64,000 nt of DNA. Source: Membranipora membranacea (Eukaryota > Bryozoa > Gymnolaemata > Cheilostomatida > Membraniporidae). Under the pieces are notes generated by a model. The model saw nothing but the letters and a program-made list of their open reading frames with translations, did not search any database and was not told where the DNA came from. Below, in pieces: positions 21,681 to 34,240 of the stretch. The position numbers and the translations under genes are program-made. Every line of letters begins with the position of its first letter. Position 1 is the first letter of the stretch. Where the stretch lies: positions 24,662,025 to 24,726,024 of the forward strand of contig OU612070.1 of NCBI GenBank assembly GCA_914767715.1, in the 5' to 3' direction.

Positions 21681-24556
21681 TTAATAGCAGCAACATGATA
21701 GCTCACTCAACAAGGGGGTGATAACTGCTCACTCGCTCACTCACTGATGGAACTATATACTTTCTGCTGAGTGTGCGATTTGGGAGCAATTTTGTCAAAT
21801 TTCTAATTGGAAGACGATGTGAGTGATAATTTTGAATGAAAATGGAGTGATAAGCTGCCTTAGTAAAGCATTGCTCACTCCAATTGAAAGACCCCCCAGC
21901 TTCTCACATATAACTTCTCAATTGATCGAGCCAACAGCAACAAATCCCAATCTTTTGTGGTGATGTTTGGCTCAGAACTGTTGAAAATTGTGTGGATATG
22001 AATTATCCCAAGTTCTCTGCATATGTCTTTGGAAAATAACTAATAAGAAATTAACGACTTGATGTCAAATAATGCTAGATAAATATTAAGAAGACTTGAC
22101 AAGGCAAGGGCTGTGATTACGATAGAAGGAGGCCTCCAGATGCGCCGGTGTGCCCTTTTATGCGCAGAGCCACCAGACACACGTCAGGCTCTGCCCAGCT
22201 GCATGTGAGAATTTTCAGTTGTGTTGTACTGTACTGTATTGTATTGTATCACATCAAATTGTATTGTATTGTACCATAAATATACCCCTGTCTCACTCAT
22301 CATTTAAAATAGCCTGAGCCGGTATGATACAAAACCTACACAACAGTCTTCAGCGCACCAATTTAACTTGTTTATCCAGCTGGAATCAAGTTGGAAAGCT
22401 TTTAACGCCATTATGTAGCTGATTAAAATACAAGACTGATTTCTTTGACAATCTCAGGTGTAAGATGGCGTGATTTCCTGATTACTTTAGACTCAAGGAA
22501 AATCATACAGGAAATCGTGAAGGCTGTAATTGATAAAACATAGATGAAGTTGCTTGCGAAACTTATTCAAGGTAACTCATATCCAACTCACAAGTTAGCG
22601 TCTTTTCTTATCACAGTAAAATACCATTTTCTTCATAGAAGCGCCTGTGTCTTAATGGCTGAGAAACTCTTACAGTCAGCATACTATGCAAAGGGAATCA
22701 GGGGCAGAACATACAATCCATTGTTTAGGTGACTGTTTGACTTAAAAATGACCTAGGTCATGTCTTGATTTCATTCTATCCACAGTGTTTGTACGTCCTG
22801 TTACTTCATATTTCGTATTAGTACATGGCACCTATATATATTTCATGGATAAGGAAAAATCGATAAAAGAAAAGAAAAGAAAGAAAACCATAAATAACTC
22901 TATACAATCGGATATTGCCTAATTTCTTCACCCTCGAACTTAATAAAGAGAGAACGACTTCTTGAGAATGTTGACATTGTTATTTTTATGGTCAAACTTC
23001 TAATTTGCACACATCGTTGGCTTTAAGTTTAATTTTTTATCAGTATAATTTTAATCATATCATCAAAGCCAGTATGAGCTACAAAAGACAAGCAGACATT
23101 TTTTGGTTGCGATGATGAGACTAATGAATCAAGGAACTAGCATTGAGTTGTATTTCATCAAGGTTATTTAGCTTTCAGCTTTTCCTTGTTTCTGTCCAGC
23201 ATATAGCCTTCACAGTTTCCCGTTTTGTTGTTGTCCTGATAGACAGGATATCACGCCATCAAGGTTGGCCTTGATGCTAAGCAGAATACTGAGTGCGAGG
23301 GTTGTGAAAATGAAGAACAACTAAATGCATAGCTCCAGCAATATATTTTTGTGTGATAGATACCTTAGTTTTAGTCTAGTAATGTATTTTTGTCAAATGT
23401 GTATCATGTTTATCACAAGAATTTTACACTGAGGCGCTGTGTGCTGACCAGTAAGTTGGTTCAGATATAATTTGATTGATTCCGCAGTAGTCATGTTTAC
23501 AAGTCATGTAGGGAGCTTTCATGACGAATTGGTCCTGCCTCAAGTGTATCTATTTCCTTAGTGTAGATATAACTATTGCCTTCCTCTCAGAAAACAAGGC
23601 CCCAGGCATTTGGCTCAGCTTTGGCTGATGCTCAGACAAAATGAAACTGATAGAAATTTGTTTATCATCATAGGAAATAAACTGCACTATTATTGTATAT
23701 TTGAGAGTCCATAATGTAGGTCAGAATCAGATGCCTTTAAATTCACATTTGTCTGGTTTTGTTTCTAGGCTAACTACGTTGGCCACTAGACCAAAAAGTG
23801 GTTGGCTCCAATGATTGAATATATTATAACTAAAACAATGCAAAATTCCGTTAGACTCCTCCTGTAATATTGGACGATTTCATACACAACCGTTGAATGT
23901 CTTCTGATTACGCTACTTTTAGTAGGTGGGCACAAGAGTTTGCTCTCTCCTTGGTAATAATTGTGATACTGCAGCTAGTCATTCTCATGTAGTCGGATGT
24001 GCTGACGAAACAACGATATCAAACCAACATATGTAGTCATTGTCAGTCAAATCAGGACAGCTTTACCTGAGTTGTCATGGATCACAGTATGCTTTTTACT
24101 CACGCTATATGAACAAAAATAACCTCTTTTCTGCTACCGCTCGGTTCTGGTTTAGTTGGTGTGTTTCTGATTCCAGTAATTTCCTCTCTTACCAATACTT
24201 CACTACAGGCAACCCCCATGCAGAACAGTAAACCCACTGTTACAATTGCTGATCATGTCAAATCTCTCTGTTGAGAAAGTGGGCAACTCCATACAAAACG
24301 TATTTTAGGAATTTGATTAGTTGGTTAAAATCGCGAGGTTTCGTCACTCACCGCATCCCAGAGAAGTGGTGTACGCTTCACTGATCATAAATAATTGTCC
24401 AACTTAATAAACATATCACAGTATATGCAAGAAACAATGCAATTACTGATGTTGCTGAACTTTATTTTTCTCACTTTGTTCAGGTTATTTATTTTTCTAA
24501 CTAGCAGCCAATTGTTCAAAAGATGTGTGGCGGGCTATGATCTTTTAGATTAAGAC
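21681..24556. other. Conserved inter-gene spacer, unit 2
   Basis: Counterpart of 8708-11552: TGTAT-rich tract near 22225, open frame 22544-22732, AAAAG repeats near 22870 and open frame 24040-24231, none with convincing coding constraint. Confidence 0.5.
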
Positions 24557-24790
24557 CGATTCTCGGCCTATTGGCTAAGGTCAAAGTGTCACTGCCAATG
24601 GCCGATTAGTGCCAGTTCAGTTTTGGCAGCTTGCTGCACACTTATGATTAGGAGGTCCTCTATGGCCTCACCTCTAGGATGCTTTCTAGTTTTCTAGAAT
24701 GTATCACATTCTCAGTATGAGGATTAGGGCACCTTGCGTCCCTCTTTAGGGGGCAGCCCAATCTTCTGTTTCTTACTAAACAGCAAGACC
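24557..24790 (+). repeat. U2 snRNA-derived repeat, single copy (unit 2)
   Basis: It starts like monomer 1 of unit 1 (gattctcggcctattggct) and ends like monomer 2 (cttactaaacagcaagacc). A dimer has been reduced to one hybrid monomer, as expected from unequal exchange. Confidence 0.65.
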
Positions 24791-24793
24791 ACT

Positions 24794-24970
24794 TTAATAT
24801 TTCCATCGATCTAAGGCATCGTCAATATTATCATTGTCAGAGCCGGATGAGATGTGATAACAGGCATGAGGTGAAGGTGTGGAGGAAGAAGTGATAGGAG
24901 GTACCGGAGGTAGCGGAGCCACACTATGTCCTTGACTCACGCCGTCTAGTTCATTTGGTCTAATCACACC
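24794..24970 (-). CDS. Delta exon, unit 2
   Basis: Encodes the same C-terminal exon as unit 1 with identical amino acids. Differences are silent: a serine codon TCC, and the stop, TAA here instead of TGA. The exact acceptor is uncertain. Confidence 0.52.
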   Translation of the reverse strand, partial: GVIRPNELDGVSQGHSVAPLPPVPPITSSSTPSPHACYHISSGSDNDNIDDALDRWKY

Positions 24971-25264
24971 TTAATGGTGGCCACACAATGTTCTGTCAGC
25001 ACCATAGACTTAATAGTCAGTACCTACTCTGGTATAATATATTTCTAAAATTGAATGCCAAATTTATAGTCTTTTTTTTATTGGTTTTACGAGGAAGTCG
25101 GAGAAACTTTAAAACAATATTTCAGGCTTTCCTGCCCTAACAGCAGTGTGGAAAAACCAGATGTTACAACAAAACACGTCATTATCTGAGAAAATGGAAC
25201 TAAGTGCAATGCTGATAATACAGTGGGAAAGGGATGGAAGCAGTGATTTGATTGAGTGCTTGAT

Positions 25265-25368
25265 CGACCGACCGACCGACCGACCGACCGACCGACCGAC
25301 CGACCGACCGACCGACCGACCGACCGACCGACCGACCGACCGACCGACCGACCTACCGACCGACCGAC
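25265..25368. repeat. (GACC)n microsatellite, unit 2
   Basis: About 26 GACC units with a single interruption (cctacc) near the right end; longer than the arrays in units 1 and 5. Confidence 0.97.
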
Positions 25369-25811
25369 ATATTGATTGATCTCAAGTTCAATAATGATCT
25401 CCTTCATCAAGTTTTTCAAACAAAATTGTTTTTCCCGGTGCTTTGCTCAGCCGAGAGTTTTGAGTAGGATGAAAAATGATACTAGTATTTAACCAAGTCC
25501 GAGCCACAAAAAAATGTATCTCTACTCTTCATATGGACAACCAGAGAATTTTCTTAAAATAAAGAGCAGCAACAATCCCTTCCTTTAAGAAACTCTCTGC
25601 GTAAGGACACAATTTCAATAAAACAGTAAATCACTCTCAAGTATGCTGCAGTTCCTTGAGAGGTGTTTGAAGGGACCAACGTATATCGAAGCTGAACACT
25701 TTATAAATAATTGTAATGAAAATTATAACTATAGAAAAAAAAAGAGATAACGCAGCAATAAGAATATCGAAGATCATTATAGGAGGTGTACCCTACAAAT
25801 ATTACTCTTAC

Positions 25812-25922
25812 TCATTCTCTTTGGATGTCAGTATCACATTGATCAACTTATAGAACTGTGGTGGGTCGAGCCCGGAATCGGCAAAAATAAGTCTGGCCAT
25901 GAAAAAGGCCATTAGATTGAGA
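25812..25922 (-). CDS. Epsilon candidate exon, unit 2
   Basis: Same exon as in unit 1, with intact acceptor and donor. One silent (leucine) and one replacing (E to K before the LINVIL stretch) change against unit 1. Zeta follows upstream on the - strand to about 26110. Gene identity unknown. Confidence 0.33.
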
Positions 25923-26536
25923 CTACATTACTAAAGTATAATAATTTTAATTTATTTATGCCAACTTGTCAAGAACCCTAGCTTCATCATACTCATGAAC
26001 AACAGCCATCTGTAGCTTCCCTAGATATATATTCCTCTCATGGAACAACAATGGAATCCGAACTGAATCCGAGCTGAATAGACTGGTCGTGTTCAGTGAA
26101 ATGTAGGGATAATTTTGCCGGAATCAATGGTTGTGGTGCTTAAATCTGGGTTACCTTAAATATTGGTGATATTTTGAAGTAGGTATTCTTTGCATTTACA
26201 TAGTAGAGATGGAAGTTTGAAGGGTAAATTGCCACATTTGTCTCAATGATTATGGTCAATGATTGCAGCTTATTGTATCTCAATATTGGTTCGCACATGG
26301 TGACAAATCAATGATACATTCTTGTGCCGAAAGGTCTTTTACATACTTTCACCAGTTTCCTTCGGGTTTAAACAATAAGATTATTTCAGTTATGGATATT
26401 TATAGTAAACAATGATTCTCTGCACAAACTAATTGTCATGTCATGTCATGTTGTGCATTTAAGTTGGACAGTATTGGATGATTTTAGCCTGTCTAGGGAG
26501 TACTATGTGTCCTATGTGTCAAATATTCCCCATTAG

Positions 26537-26617
26537 TCAGTGGACCGCAGCGGGATTCGAACCCAAAACCTTCAACACTTGCACGTCGAAGACCGGCGCT
26601 TTAACCAATTAAGCACC
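26537..26617 (-). repeat. tRNA-derived sequence, unit 2
   Basis: B box GGGTTCGAATCCC and an A-box-like TTAATTGGTTAAAGC on the - strand, with poorly paired arms. A tRNA-derived SINE relic, copied with the unit. Confidence 0.6.
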
Positions 26618-27432
26618 TCCTTCTTGCTGTGTCTAGCCCTATTTGAATTATGGTTTTTTTTCCCATTTTATAAGAGACCCATATTTGACATAAAATGCAT
26701 TTATCTTGGAAGGCATGGACTGGTGCTGGTTAATGCGGGCTCACGTGGGTTGGTAAATTGAAGTCTGAGCTTTTAAAAAATCAATCTTATACAAACCTCT
26801 GATCTTGATGAAAAACAATATCAATACCAACAATATTGATATACAACTTGATACAAAGACAACATCCACGTCACTGAAGTATAAAATTATCGTGATTGCT
26901 CAGTGCCAACTTGTGGACTGTGAGCAGTGTAAATCTCCCACACACGATGTAGGTAAAGCTGCACACAACATTTTTGAAATTTTAAGTGAGCAAAAACAAT
27001 AATTTTAATATAACATAATCTTGAAGGTTTTTAACTAAAGGGTACGAGTAAGCACCCTACATGATATATCGCTTTTTAAAACTTTTTAATATTGTATTGG
27101 TGATCATGTCTAATAGTTATTTTCACAGTTGAAACCTCCCAAATATTTGATGTTGAGTCGCATTGACCTCTGTAAGTTCATTTTGGGGCAATTGAGCCAC
27201 TATGCCTTGTTTTTAGTTATGCTTTCACCATATAGAGGAGGCATGGCCCTAACTGGAGGAGAGGCATTTCAGTGAAACTTTATGATTTTAGGCCTCCTTT
27301 CTTCAAGACTTGAAATTGATTTTTACAATAGTAAACTTCCATCAATAATCTTACCAGCTTACAGATCCTGGCTGTCACAACTGTGACAGGTAATAACCTA
27401 AATTTTACCCAAATTAGGTCAATGTTTTTCAG

Positions 27433-27517
27433 CCAAAATTCAGAAATTCAGAAAGAAATCAGTAAAATTTGTTGTCAGCATGATGAACAGCAGGAGATTG
27501 TCAAGATTTTGATTGAG
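27433..27517 (+). pseudogene. Cys-rich helical candidate exon, unit 2
   Basis: Frame QNSEIQKEISKICC then QHDEQQEIVKILIE is kept, but the donor dinucleotide is GC instead of GT, so it may be spliced inefficiently or dead. Confidence 0.3.
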
Positions 27518-28375
27518 GCAATTATTGATTATGGCTTTACATCTTGAGATATTATTTGGATTTTTGTGGCTAAACCTGCTTTATTTGATCCAAAACATGC
27601 ACTCCTCTCCAGCCATAAACTGAAGATAGGTTAAACAACATGTTATACACATACGCTTCCATTAAACTAAAGAGTATTTCCGAGTTTTGATCGTGGCGTT
27701 TGATTATAAATTCAATATTAGAGAAGTTGTGAGCATAAAAACATTAAGACATTAGCCGTTGGCAAATGCTGCAAATAGTTTTAACCATTGATATGAATTT
27801 ATGGATCAGTGGTTATAGTTTATAGATAGTGGCTATTTGTGGTGATATGCCATCAGTAAAGAACATTGTGTAAAGATCGAAACAAAGCTATATATCTAGC
27901 AGCTTTTTACCTTATGCATTGATTGACGACCCAGTAACAACTCTCAACAACTGCAAGCTGCTTGAAAAAAGTTTCCAATTGTCAGCTATTCTAGATTCTG
28001 AACTTGTGGACCAATCCGAGATGATAAAGGCTGTCCAGCAATCATACATGATAGCCATACACTAGCTCAGGGTCATAGATATAGTTATAACTCTTAATAA
28101 AAAACAAATCAAGATCAATCAACAGCGCAATTCTGTGTCTGCAAAATCAAGTCCCTAAAAATGATTACACCAATTTCATAGACTTTTTTGAAATGGATTA
28201 TCAACCACTATTCTATTAATGCCCTATTCCTCAACTCCACTTGCAACGCTTTGTGCATAGCCCAAACAGATCAAAAATAATGTTCATCCAATCAATTCAG
28301 CTTGTGTCTAAGTCACTAGGACTGAGGCGTTTTCAGTTACAAGCAACTTGAGGAAAAGAGTAGGAATAGGGTAGG
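27518..28375. other. Spacer, unit 2
   Basis: Shortened version of 15016-16080, with internal deletions that leave one copy of the degenerate repeat. No gene seen. Confidence 0.45.
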
Positions 28376-29066
28376 AGGAAAGGTTCGTCAACATGCCCAC
28401 CCTTAAAATATTGAAGTTCATGGCTAGGTGACATTATTTTTTATAAACTCTCATCTTAGTTGGTGATTATTGGCGCTGGGTATACTTAAGTCCCCTCCAA
28501 ACTGGTTTGACTAAACTGTCACTATTATTTACATCTCCTGTAGAGTTTGTGGCTGAGGTTGTCCTCCCAAGGTCAGGGAGAACGCAACTCTGTTATCATT
28601 TTGTTTCTTATACAAGGGAGTACACTCCCTGTTAAAACATCATACGTCTCGGCTATGTCTTTGGTGAACGTATACATAAACTTTCCAGACCTCAATTGAT
28701 CAGTTTTCCTCGTCCATTTCTTGTGATCAAACAACATTGCCTCTAGGATGTCATAATTGAGAATGTGGGAGGAAAAGTGGAAAGGAAGGAATCAGGGAGG
28801 AGACCCTGAATTTGAAAATATCTGGGAGTCTCCCATAAAACAGAGAGTATGAGTGTAAGTAGTCTAAGTGCCCAGACTAGATGAACTTGGGTGGACGAGA
28901 ATGTAATGCCACTAAATCGCAATGGAGCAGTCTGAGCACTTAAACTTCAGTGTATAGTGTAAGACAAATGGGTACTGATATCCAGCTACCTTTCCCAGGT
29001 CCATCTAGGTGGCAATCGCTCACCGGCCTTATCTTGTCTCAGCCTCATCATGCAGATACTTATTAA
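28376..29066. other. Left part of a 2.1-kb insert unique to unit 2
   Basis: Unit 1 is continuous at this point (aggaatagggaactttc at about 16074-16090), whereas unit 2 carries about 2.1 kb up to about 30489. This left part has somewhat higher GC than its surroundings and no frame I can support. The rest of the insert holds two TTAA elements and a diverged copy of the conserved spacer. Confidence 0.5.
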
Positions 29067-29072
29067 AGTTAA

Positions 29073-29345
29073 AGGGCAACCAAGGTTTCGCAGCCATGCA
29101 TTAATGGGTAGTAAATTATGTGCTAGGCAGCATCAGCTTTGTGCATTACGCGAACAGGAACAGGAAACTGCTCTGTGGTATTCTATTTTAGCTGAGTTTG
29201 AGTACCTGATGGATGAAATGTTTCCCAATAACTCTGGCTGAATAATCATCCGAATTAGATTTGGTCTCTTTCCCTATTTCCCTATATGCAGAAGGTGCAA
29301 TCTGCTATCAATCAATGAGAACATGTTTGAAACCTTGGTTGCCCT
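29073..29345. mobile_element. TTAA-flanked inverted-repeat element, left
   Basis: Starts AGGGCAACCAAGGTTTC and ends with its exact complement GAAACCTTGGTTGCCCT, with TTAA directly outside both ends. The interior shares sequence, in reverse complement, with the element to its right. The 63-codon frame at 29050-29241 is not a gene. Confidence 0.82.
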
Positions 29346-29349
29346 TTAA

Positions 29350-29720
29350 AAGGCAACCAAGGTTTCAAACCACTTCTCATTGATGGCCATTGATAAATAG
29401 CAGATTGCACCTTCTGCATGGGGAAAAAGTATAATTCGGATGAATATTCAGCCAGAATTCTTGTGAAACAGTTCTTCCATCAGGTACTCAAACTCAGCTA
29501 AAAGAGAATACCACATAGCAGTTTCCTGTTCCTGTTATTATTTAGCCTGTGCTCTATAATTATTACAGCAAAGTTTTGGAACCTCCCCTAAACTGAAGTG
29601 TTACCCAGCTTAGAGTCAGCAACTACTTTGAGTTTTGCATCGAGTAATGCACAAAGCTGATGCTGCCCAGCACATTATTTGCTACCCATTAATGCATTGC
29701 TGCGAAACTTTGGTTGCCCT
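29350..29720. mobile_element. TTAA-flanked inverted-repeat element, right (opposite orientation)
   Basis: Begins AAGGCAACCAAGGTTTC and ends GAAACTTTGGTTGCCCT, followed by TTAA. It shares the middle TTAA (29346-29349) with its neighbour and is the same family inverted, with about 100 additional internal bases. Together the two make a 650-bp foldback. Confidence 0.8.
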
Positions 29721-29724
29721 TTAA

Positions 29725-30583
29725 GGGTCTCAACAAAACGCTGGAATAGTTGAGTTCTTGAGCAGATTTAGAATTGAATTTTTCTCTTTTATTTTCAGCA
29801 TTATTTGTAGACCATTTCATTATTACTCTCACTGTCCTTAATTTGCTGCCACTCCAGGTCATACAGACAAACCCAAAACCCAAACACTACATTTATAACC
29901 AGTATAGGAATATAGAACAACTGCGTATACTGCAGCTGACGAAACGGTTTTAAGAATTTTAGCAAAGTTATATTTTCATATGAACTACCGATTTGCATAC
30001 ACCACTGATTTTATCATGATACTTGACAGAAAAGTTCACATCATGGTAATTGCATTGATGCCTTTACAAAAAAAGAAGGAAGAAGTTAAATCTGGATTTT
30101 GGATTGAGTAAACAAAGTCAAACAATGAAAAAAACGGACTTTGTTAGATTGCAATGAAGAGACCATTTAATCAGGAAACAATCCTTGACTACAGTTTCAT
30201 CAAAGCTAGTTCATATTTAACATGTCCCAGTCCTGATAGGCACGTCACGTATATAGCTGCAGTTAATGTGCGATTTTCGACCTTGATGCTGAGATACTGA
30301 GTGTGTGGGCCGAGGAAAACAATAACAACTCTATCTCCGGTGTGTCTGAGATTGCTTTACCTTGTTATCAATTCAAATCGAAGCAGGGTCAAATCTTAAA
30401 ATTGTTATTTTAATGTTTTTATTAGCTTGTATAGGCAATTTCTTTCACATGCCGCTATTTTGAGCAACATTCTTTAGAGTCTTAGATTTTATAACTTTCA
30501 AGCCTTTTGATAACCAGATAATAGTTTGTTCTGTACCTAGTCCTGTTTCGCCTTGCCAGTTGACTTGAATGGCTCTTAATCAT
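29725..30583. other. Diverged copy of the conserved spacer, plus gypsy flank
   Basis: From about 30110 to 30370 the order of motifs (agagacc...atcag, ccttgac, tcctgatagg, gaccttgatgctgag, aataacaact) follows that of 10100-10330, but with far more differences than between units. It looks like an older paralogue. 30490-30583 matches 16086-16176 and is the left flank of the gypsy insertion. Open frames on the - strand (29689-29998) have no recognisable domain. Confidence 0.5.
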
Positions 30584-30805
30584 TGTTATAATGTGTGCCC
30601 CTATCTGTGTTAGGGGTACAGAAGTAACGAGTTTGTGTTTTAGGTTACATTATTCTAGATTTCTATTGCGTGTAATAAAGTATGCTTGATAGCTATACAA
30701 AGGTATAGCAAAGACTGAATCTAACAGGCTGTATAAAATATAAACAGAGACTGCTGCCGCTGCAGTGTTGACAGCTTGACAGTTTTTATGTCAGACAATA
30801 TAACA
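30584..30805 (-). repeat. Gypsy 3' LTR
   Basis: A 222-bp segment whose ends are TGTTATA and TATAACA, the inverted termini expected of an LTR. It lies directly beside the polypurine tract, and its outer flank continues into sequence matching the empty site in unit 1 (about 16177). No second LTR exists for age dating. Confidence 0.75.
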
Positions 30806-30816
30806 TCTCCTCTTTT
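30806..30816 (-). promoter_or_regulatory. Gypsy polypurine tract
   Basis: AAAAGAGGAGA on the - strand immediately precedes the LTR start TGTTATA: the primer site for plus-strand DNA synthesis. Confidence 0.7.
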
Positions 30817-30970
30817 ACGAAAACAAGTTGTTAGATCCAAAGGAGATACTGCTAAACAAATTCAAGTTAAAAACAAAAACACTGTGAACATAAATTCATG
30901 AAATTATAAAACACCCACCACCAAATCAGATCTAGTAATAAAATACTGTATGATACTTTCGGCAGTGAGA

Positions 30971-31978
30971 CTATTCATCAGGTTTGAAACCACTACCATA
31001 CCCCCATCTCTTAACTGGCTGTGTACTTCGTGTACTCGTTCTGAGACCCGTGCCAGATGGTGGATCAGGTGAACCAGACGGCACCTGAACAGGTACCAGG
31101 GGTGGCGCTCTATGCCCAGCCAATGCACTTTGCTCATGGGATAGGGCGGGTAATGATGTAACTGGAGTAGGGCAAGCAGATTGATCATGTAAGCTGCCAT
31201 TATCCCTGTACACCTTCAGGTACAATTGATTTCGTCTGAAAACCTTACCATTTTCCACCATCTCTACATGAAAACTTCTGGGCGTATCAGCATGACCTAA
31301 AATCCTAGCTTTCTCCCATTTTCTATGACCGGTTTGCACCCACACTGTCATGCCCTCCAAAAATCTCTGGCTCGGAAATTTATCTTGTTGTTGGGAGTGT
31401 GACTCTGAAACAACATTATCCATTGCAGCCTGAATTTTCTTTGAATCCAGCTGCTGGGTTTTGAGCTGGTTGGACGTACAGTGTAAATTGTCTCGAAAAT
31501 TTCTGCCTTGTAGCAGAACTGATGGTGACGGCAGACCATTGCCTAGAGGGGTAGACCTAAGACAGGACAGCACTGTGTTTAGATTGCTGCCAGACTGGCT
31601 TTCCTTAGCCAGAGAGTTTTTAATAGTTTGGTTCATTCTCTCAGCCAAACCATTGCTTCGAGACATCAGAGGGCTGCATGTCATGTACTTAATGTCATGC
31701 TCCTGCATGAACCATCTAAAATCAGCTGAGGTGAAATAGGAAGCATTATCAGTTACACAAGTCTCAGGGCACCCAAAATCCAAAAACTGTCTCTCTAGCA
31801 AGGTGATAATTTCACGTGATGAGGATGTACGAAGCATGTAGCATGTTGGCCATTTCGAGTAGCGGTTGACTGTAGCCAGGTATTCAATACCATCAAGATA
31901 GAAAACATCCATATGAATAGTCTGCGGGTTCAATGTATTCGCCTGAGTTAGCACGAGAATTTCCAGCGGAAATTTCAC
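30971..31978 (-). pseudogene. Gypsy integrase region
   Basis: A 335-residue open frame carries the DDE integrase core: HMDVFYLDG (first D), VTDNASYF (second D) and NGLAERMNQTIK (E). It is followed by a chromodomain-less C-terminal region with a WVQTGHRKWEKARIL fold-like stretch and a Pro/Ser-rich tail. Integrase inserts the element DNA. The core looks intact, but it is separated from a deleted RNase H and lacks gag, so the element is not autonomous. Confidence 0.85.
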
Positions 31979-32591
31979 AGCTGCTTATCAAATCTGTCAA
32001 CATGCTGAGATATCCTGGACAGTAAACGGCATTCTTTGCTCTTTCTATGCACTTGCTAATACCCAGATGGCCCTTATGAATGTTAGCAAGAATGGTTTTT
32101 CTCATGGCCGTCGGAACCACAATCTGATTATTTCTGATATATGATGGTTTGATAGTGCCACCTCCGATTATATGACCTAGGTACTTTAGCTCAGCTTGCT
32201 CAAATCTACACTTTTTGAGATTTAGTTTCAGATTTACCTCCCTACATCGTTCCAAGACTTTACGCAGAGTTTTGTTATGGTCATCTTTTGAAGCTCCATG
32301 TATCAAAATATCACCGACAAATATTTCTACATTTTCTATGTCATGAAAAATTTCACTGAATTTCCTGTGAAACACCTCACTGACTGAGCTGATGCCAAAA
32401 GGTAATCTGAGGAAGCGATATCTACCAAATGGGGTGGCAAATGTGGTGAGCAGACTGCTCTCCCTATCCAGTTCCAACTGTAAAAACCCGGATGTGGCAT
32501 CTAAAATCGTAAATATGTTAGACTTTGATAATTTAGAGAAAATTTCTGAGGCAGTGGGCAGTGCATAGTGCTCCCTCCTAAGGCACCTGTG
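31979..32591 (-). pseudogene. Gypsy reverse transcriptase, partial
   Basis: The frame starts at REHYALPTASEIF, an early RT block, and continues through FTILDATSGFLQLELD (motif A), FGRYRFLRLPFGI and VEIFVGDILIHG, where the usual YVDD is FVGD: a catalytic aspartate is lost. After KYLGHIIGGGTI it jumps to the zinc-binding region (GHLGISKCIERAK), showing that RNase H is deleted. Codons beyond 32591 belong to the unit spacer. Inactive. Confidence 0.85.
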
Positions 32592-34240
32592 CCCATCAGT
32601 AAAGACTGGCACAATCGTTTTCTGATCGCTGCTTGCTGTTTGAGAATGAGATATTGTTATCATGTCATTGGTTTCTTGATAGAACTATTACAAATTATAT
32701 TCTGTTGGGTGACAAATTTGGAACAACATTGACCTCATCAAAGCCACTATTATAGCATAATGATCATTAAGATAAATCATGTATTTCTGTCCAATTTTGC
32801 TTCCAATGTATAATAAATATTTTGAATTCTTTAAAAACTGAGCTTCATTTTTATTTCAGACTTCACCCAGTTGCCAAGCGACAGGCGTGACATTATATTT
32901 GCATAAAAAAATGTTTATCATATACGCCTTTAGTTACCTAGCTGATAACTGCCATATTATGGTATTAGGTCTGTACCGTCTAAAATTATTCAAACTACTT
33001 TACGTAAGCCTCACTGCTTCTCTCAAAGTTTCAGGGATAAGTATGAGTCCACTTCATTTACAGAGAGTTATATTATTAATTAAAATCGTTGGTTCACTGA
33101 TTTTTATTTATTTACCCATAAACTTTTTTGTTAAATTTTAGCATCAGACCTACCAGCGTACAATAAGACATTTATGGTTGAGAGTGCATTTTACTTTTCG
33201 TCATCTCTGTTATATTCCTAGTTTTAGTTCACTCGGGCTAAACATGGAATATAATATTGGTTGTACCAATTTGGCAACCAAACAATACCAAAATGCGAAA
33301 CTCAGTATTAGGTAAGAGATGATTTGTGGAATATCCGTCTATTTAATGATTAAAAAGTTTAAACGTTTTCCGAGAAGACTAATTCATTGACATTTAATCA
33401 TCACAATTTGTAACATTCCAGTTTTCTCTGCATTCAGCAGCAAGAAGCATTACGCTGGTCGGGGCAAGTAGATAGCACTTATTTTTGTCACAACTGATAC
33501 CATCAGAGTTATAGTCGTTATTCAATCACATACCGCATTCTATTTATTTTAACTCAAATGACTTTAAAGCTTTACTTGTGTGACAACAAAGAAAATTTGA
33601 TTACTGAAATACCGTCATCATGGTTTTTGTGTACTCCGGCTCAATGGTCAACATTTTAGTTTTCTCTGCTTTCAGCGACATGCGGTCTTTCACTGACCAT
33701 GATTGTTATTACATTTTTTTAAAATTTTAAACCTGTAGCCTATGGTTTAAAAGACAGCTTTTGTGACATTGCATAATAATTATTCTTTCATGATTATAAC
33801 ACTTTATTTATGATGGTACATATTACAGGTTCGGTTATCCTCATATCAGCTGCAGTCCATTAGTAAGTCTGTTTACTTTAACCCATCTAAAAGATCGGTT
33901 ACCACGCTAAAAATAGAAGATTTTCATGAGAACTCGATTTGATCACAGTTAATGCAGACAATGCATAAATGATGATGATATGAACTTTATTATTGAAAAC
34001 CGCCCAAAACATGCATCGAGAAGACAATACACATCATATAAGAACGTGACAGACAAACCATATAAATACTTAGTACATGTATTTATATGTTTATGATACC
34101 AACAGTCTTTGTCTTTGGCATTGCTATTCATCGACCTTAGTTTGAGAGGTAGTTTGCAGGAGATTCGGCGATGAGGTTTTTTGCTGCTTGCATGGTTTTT
34201 AATCAAGTTCATTTCAAAGTATATAGGATATATTTCATAC
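32592..34240. other. Spacer before SP3, unit 3
   Basis: Begins abruptly at the gypsy break with cccatcagtaaagactgg, the same bases found at 18300, 42189 and 52276. No temptin gene precedes it. The 84-codon open frame at 32887-33141 corresponds to shorter or shifted frames in other units. Confidence 0.5.

Larger units (their letters stand above)
30584..32591 (-). mobile_element. Ty3/gypsy-like LTR retrotransposon, 5'-truncated
   Basis: Read on the - strand: partial RT, a deleted RNase H, H2C2-type zinc-binding region, integrase, polypurine tract and 3' LTR. No gag, protease or 5' LTR is present. The 5' end breaks directly into unit 3 spacer at about 32585-32592. Because units 2, 4 and 5 carry that spacer sequence next to a temptin gene, the loss of the gypsy 5' half and of unit 3's temptin is probably one deletion. 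Confidence 0.85.

Noticed and set aside
29050-29241. 63-codon + strand gene
   Set aside because: It overlaps the terminal repeat and interior of a TTAA element.
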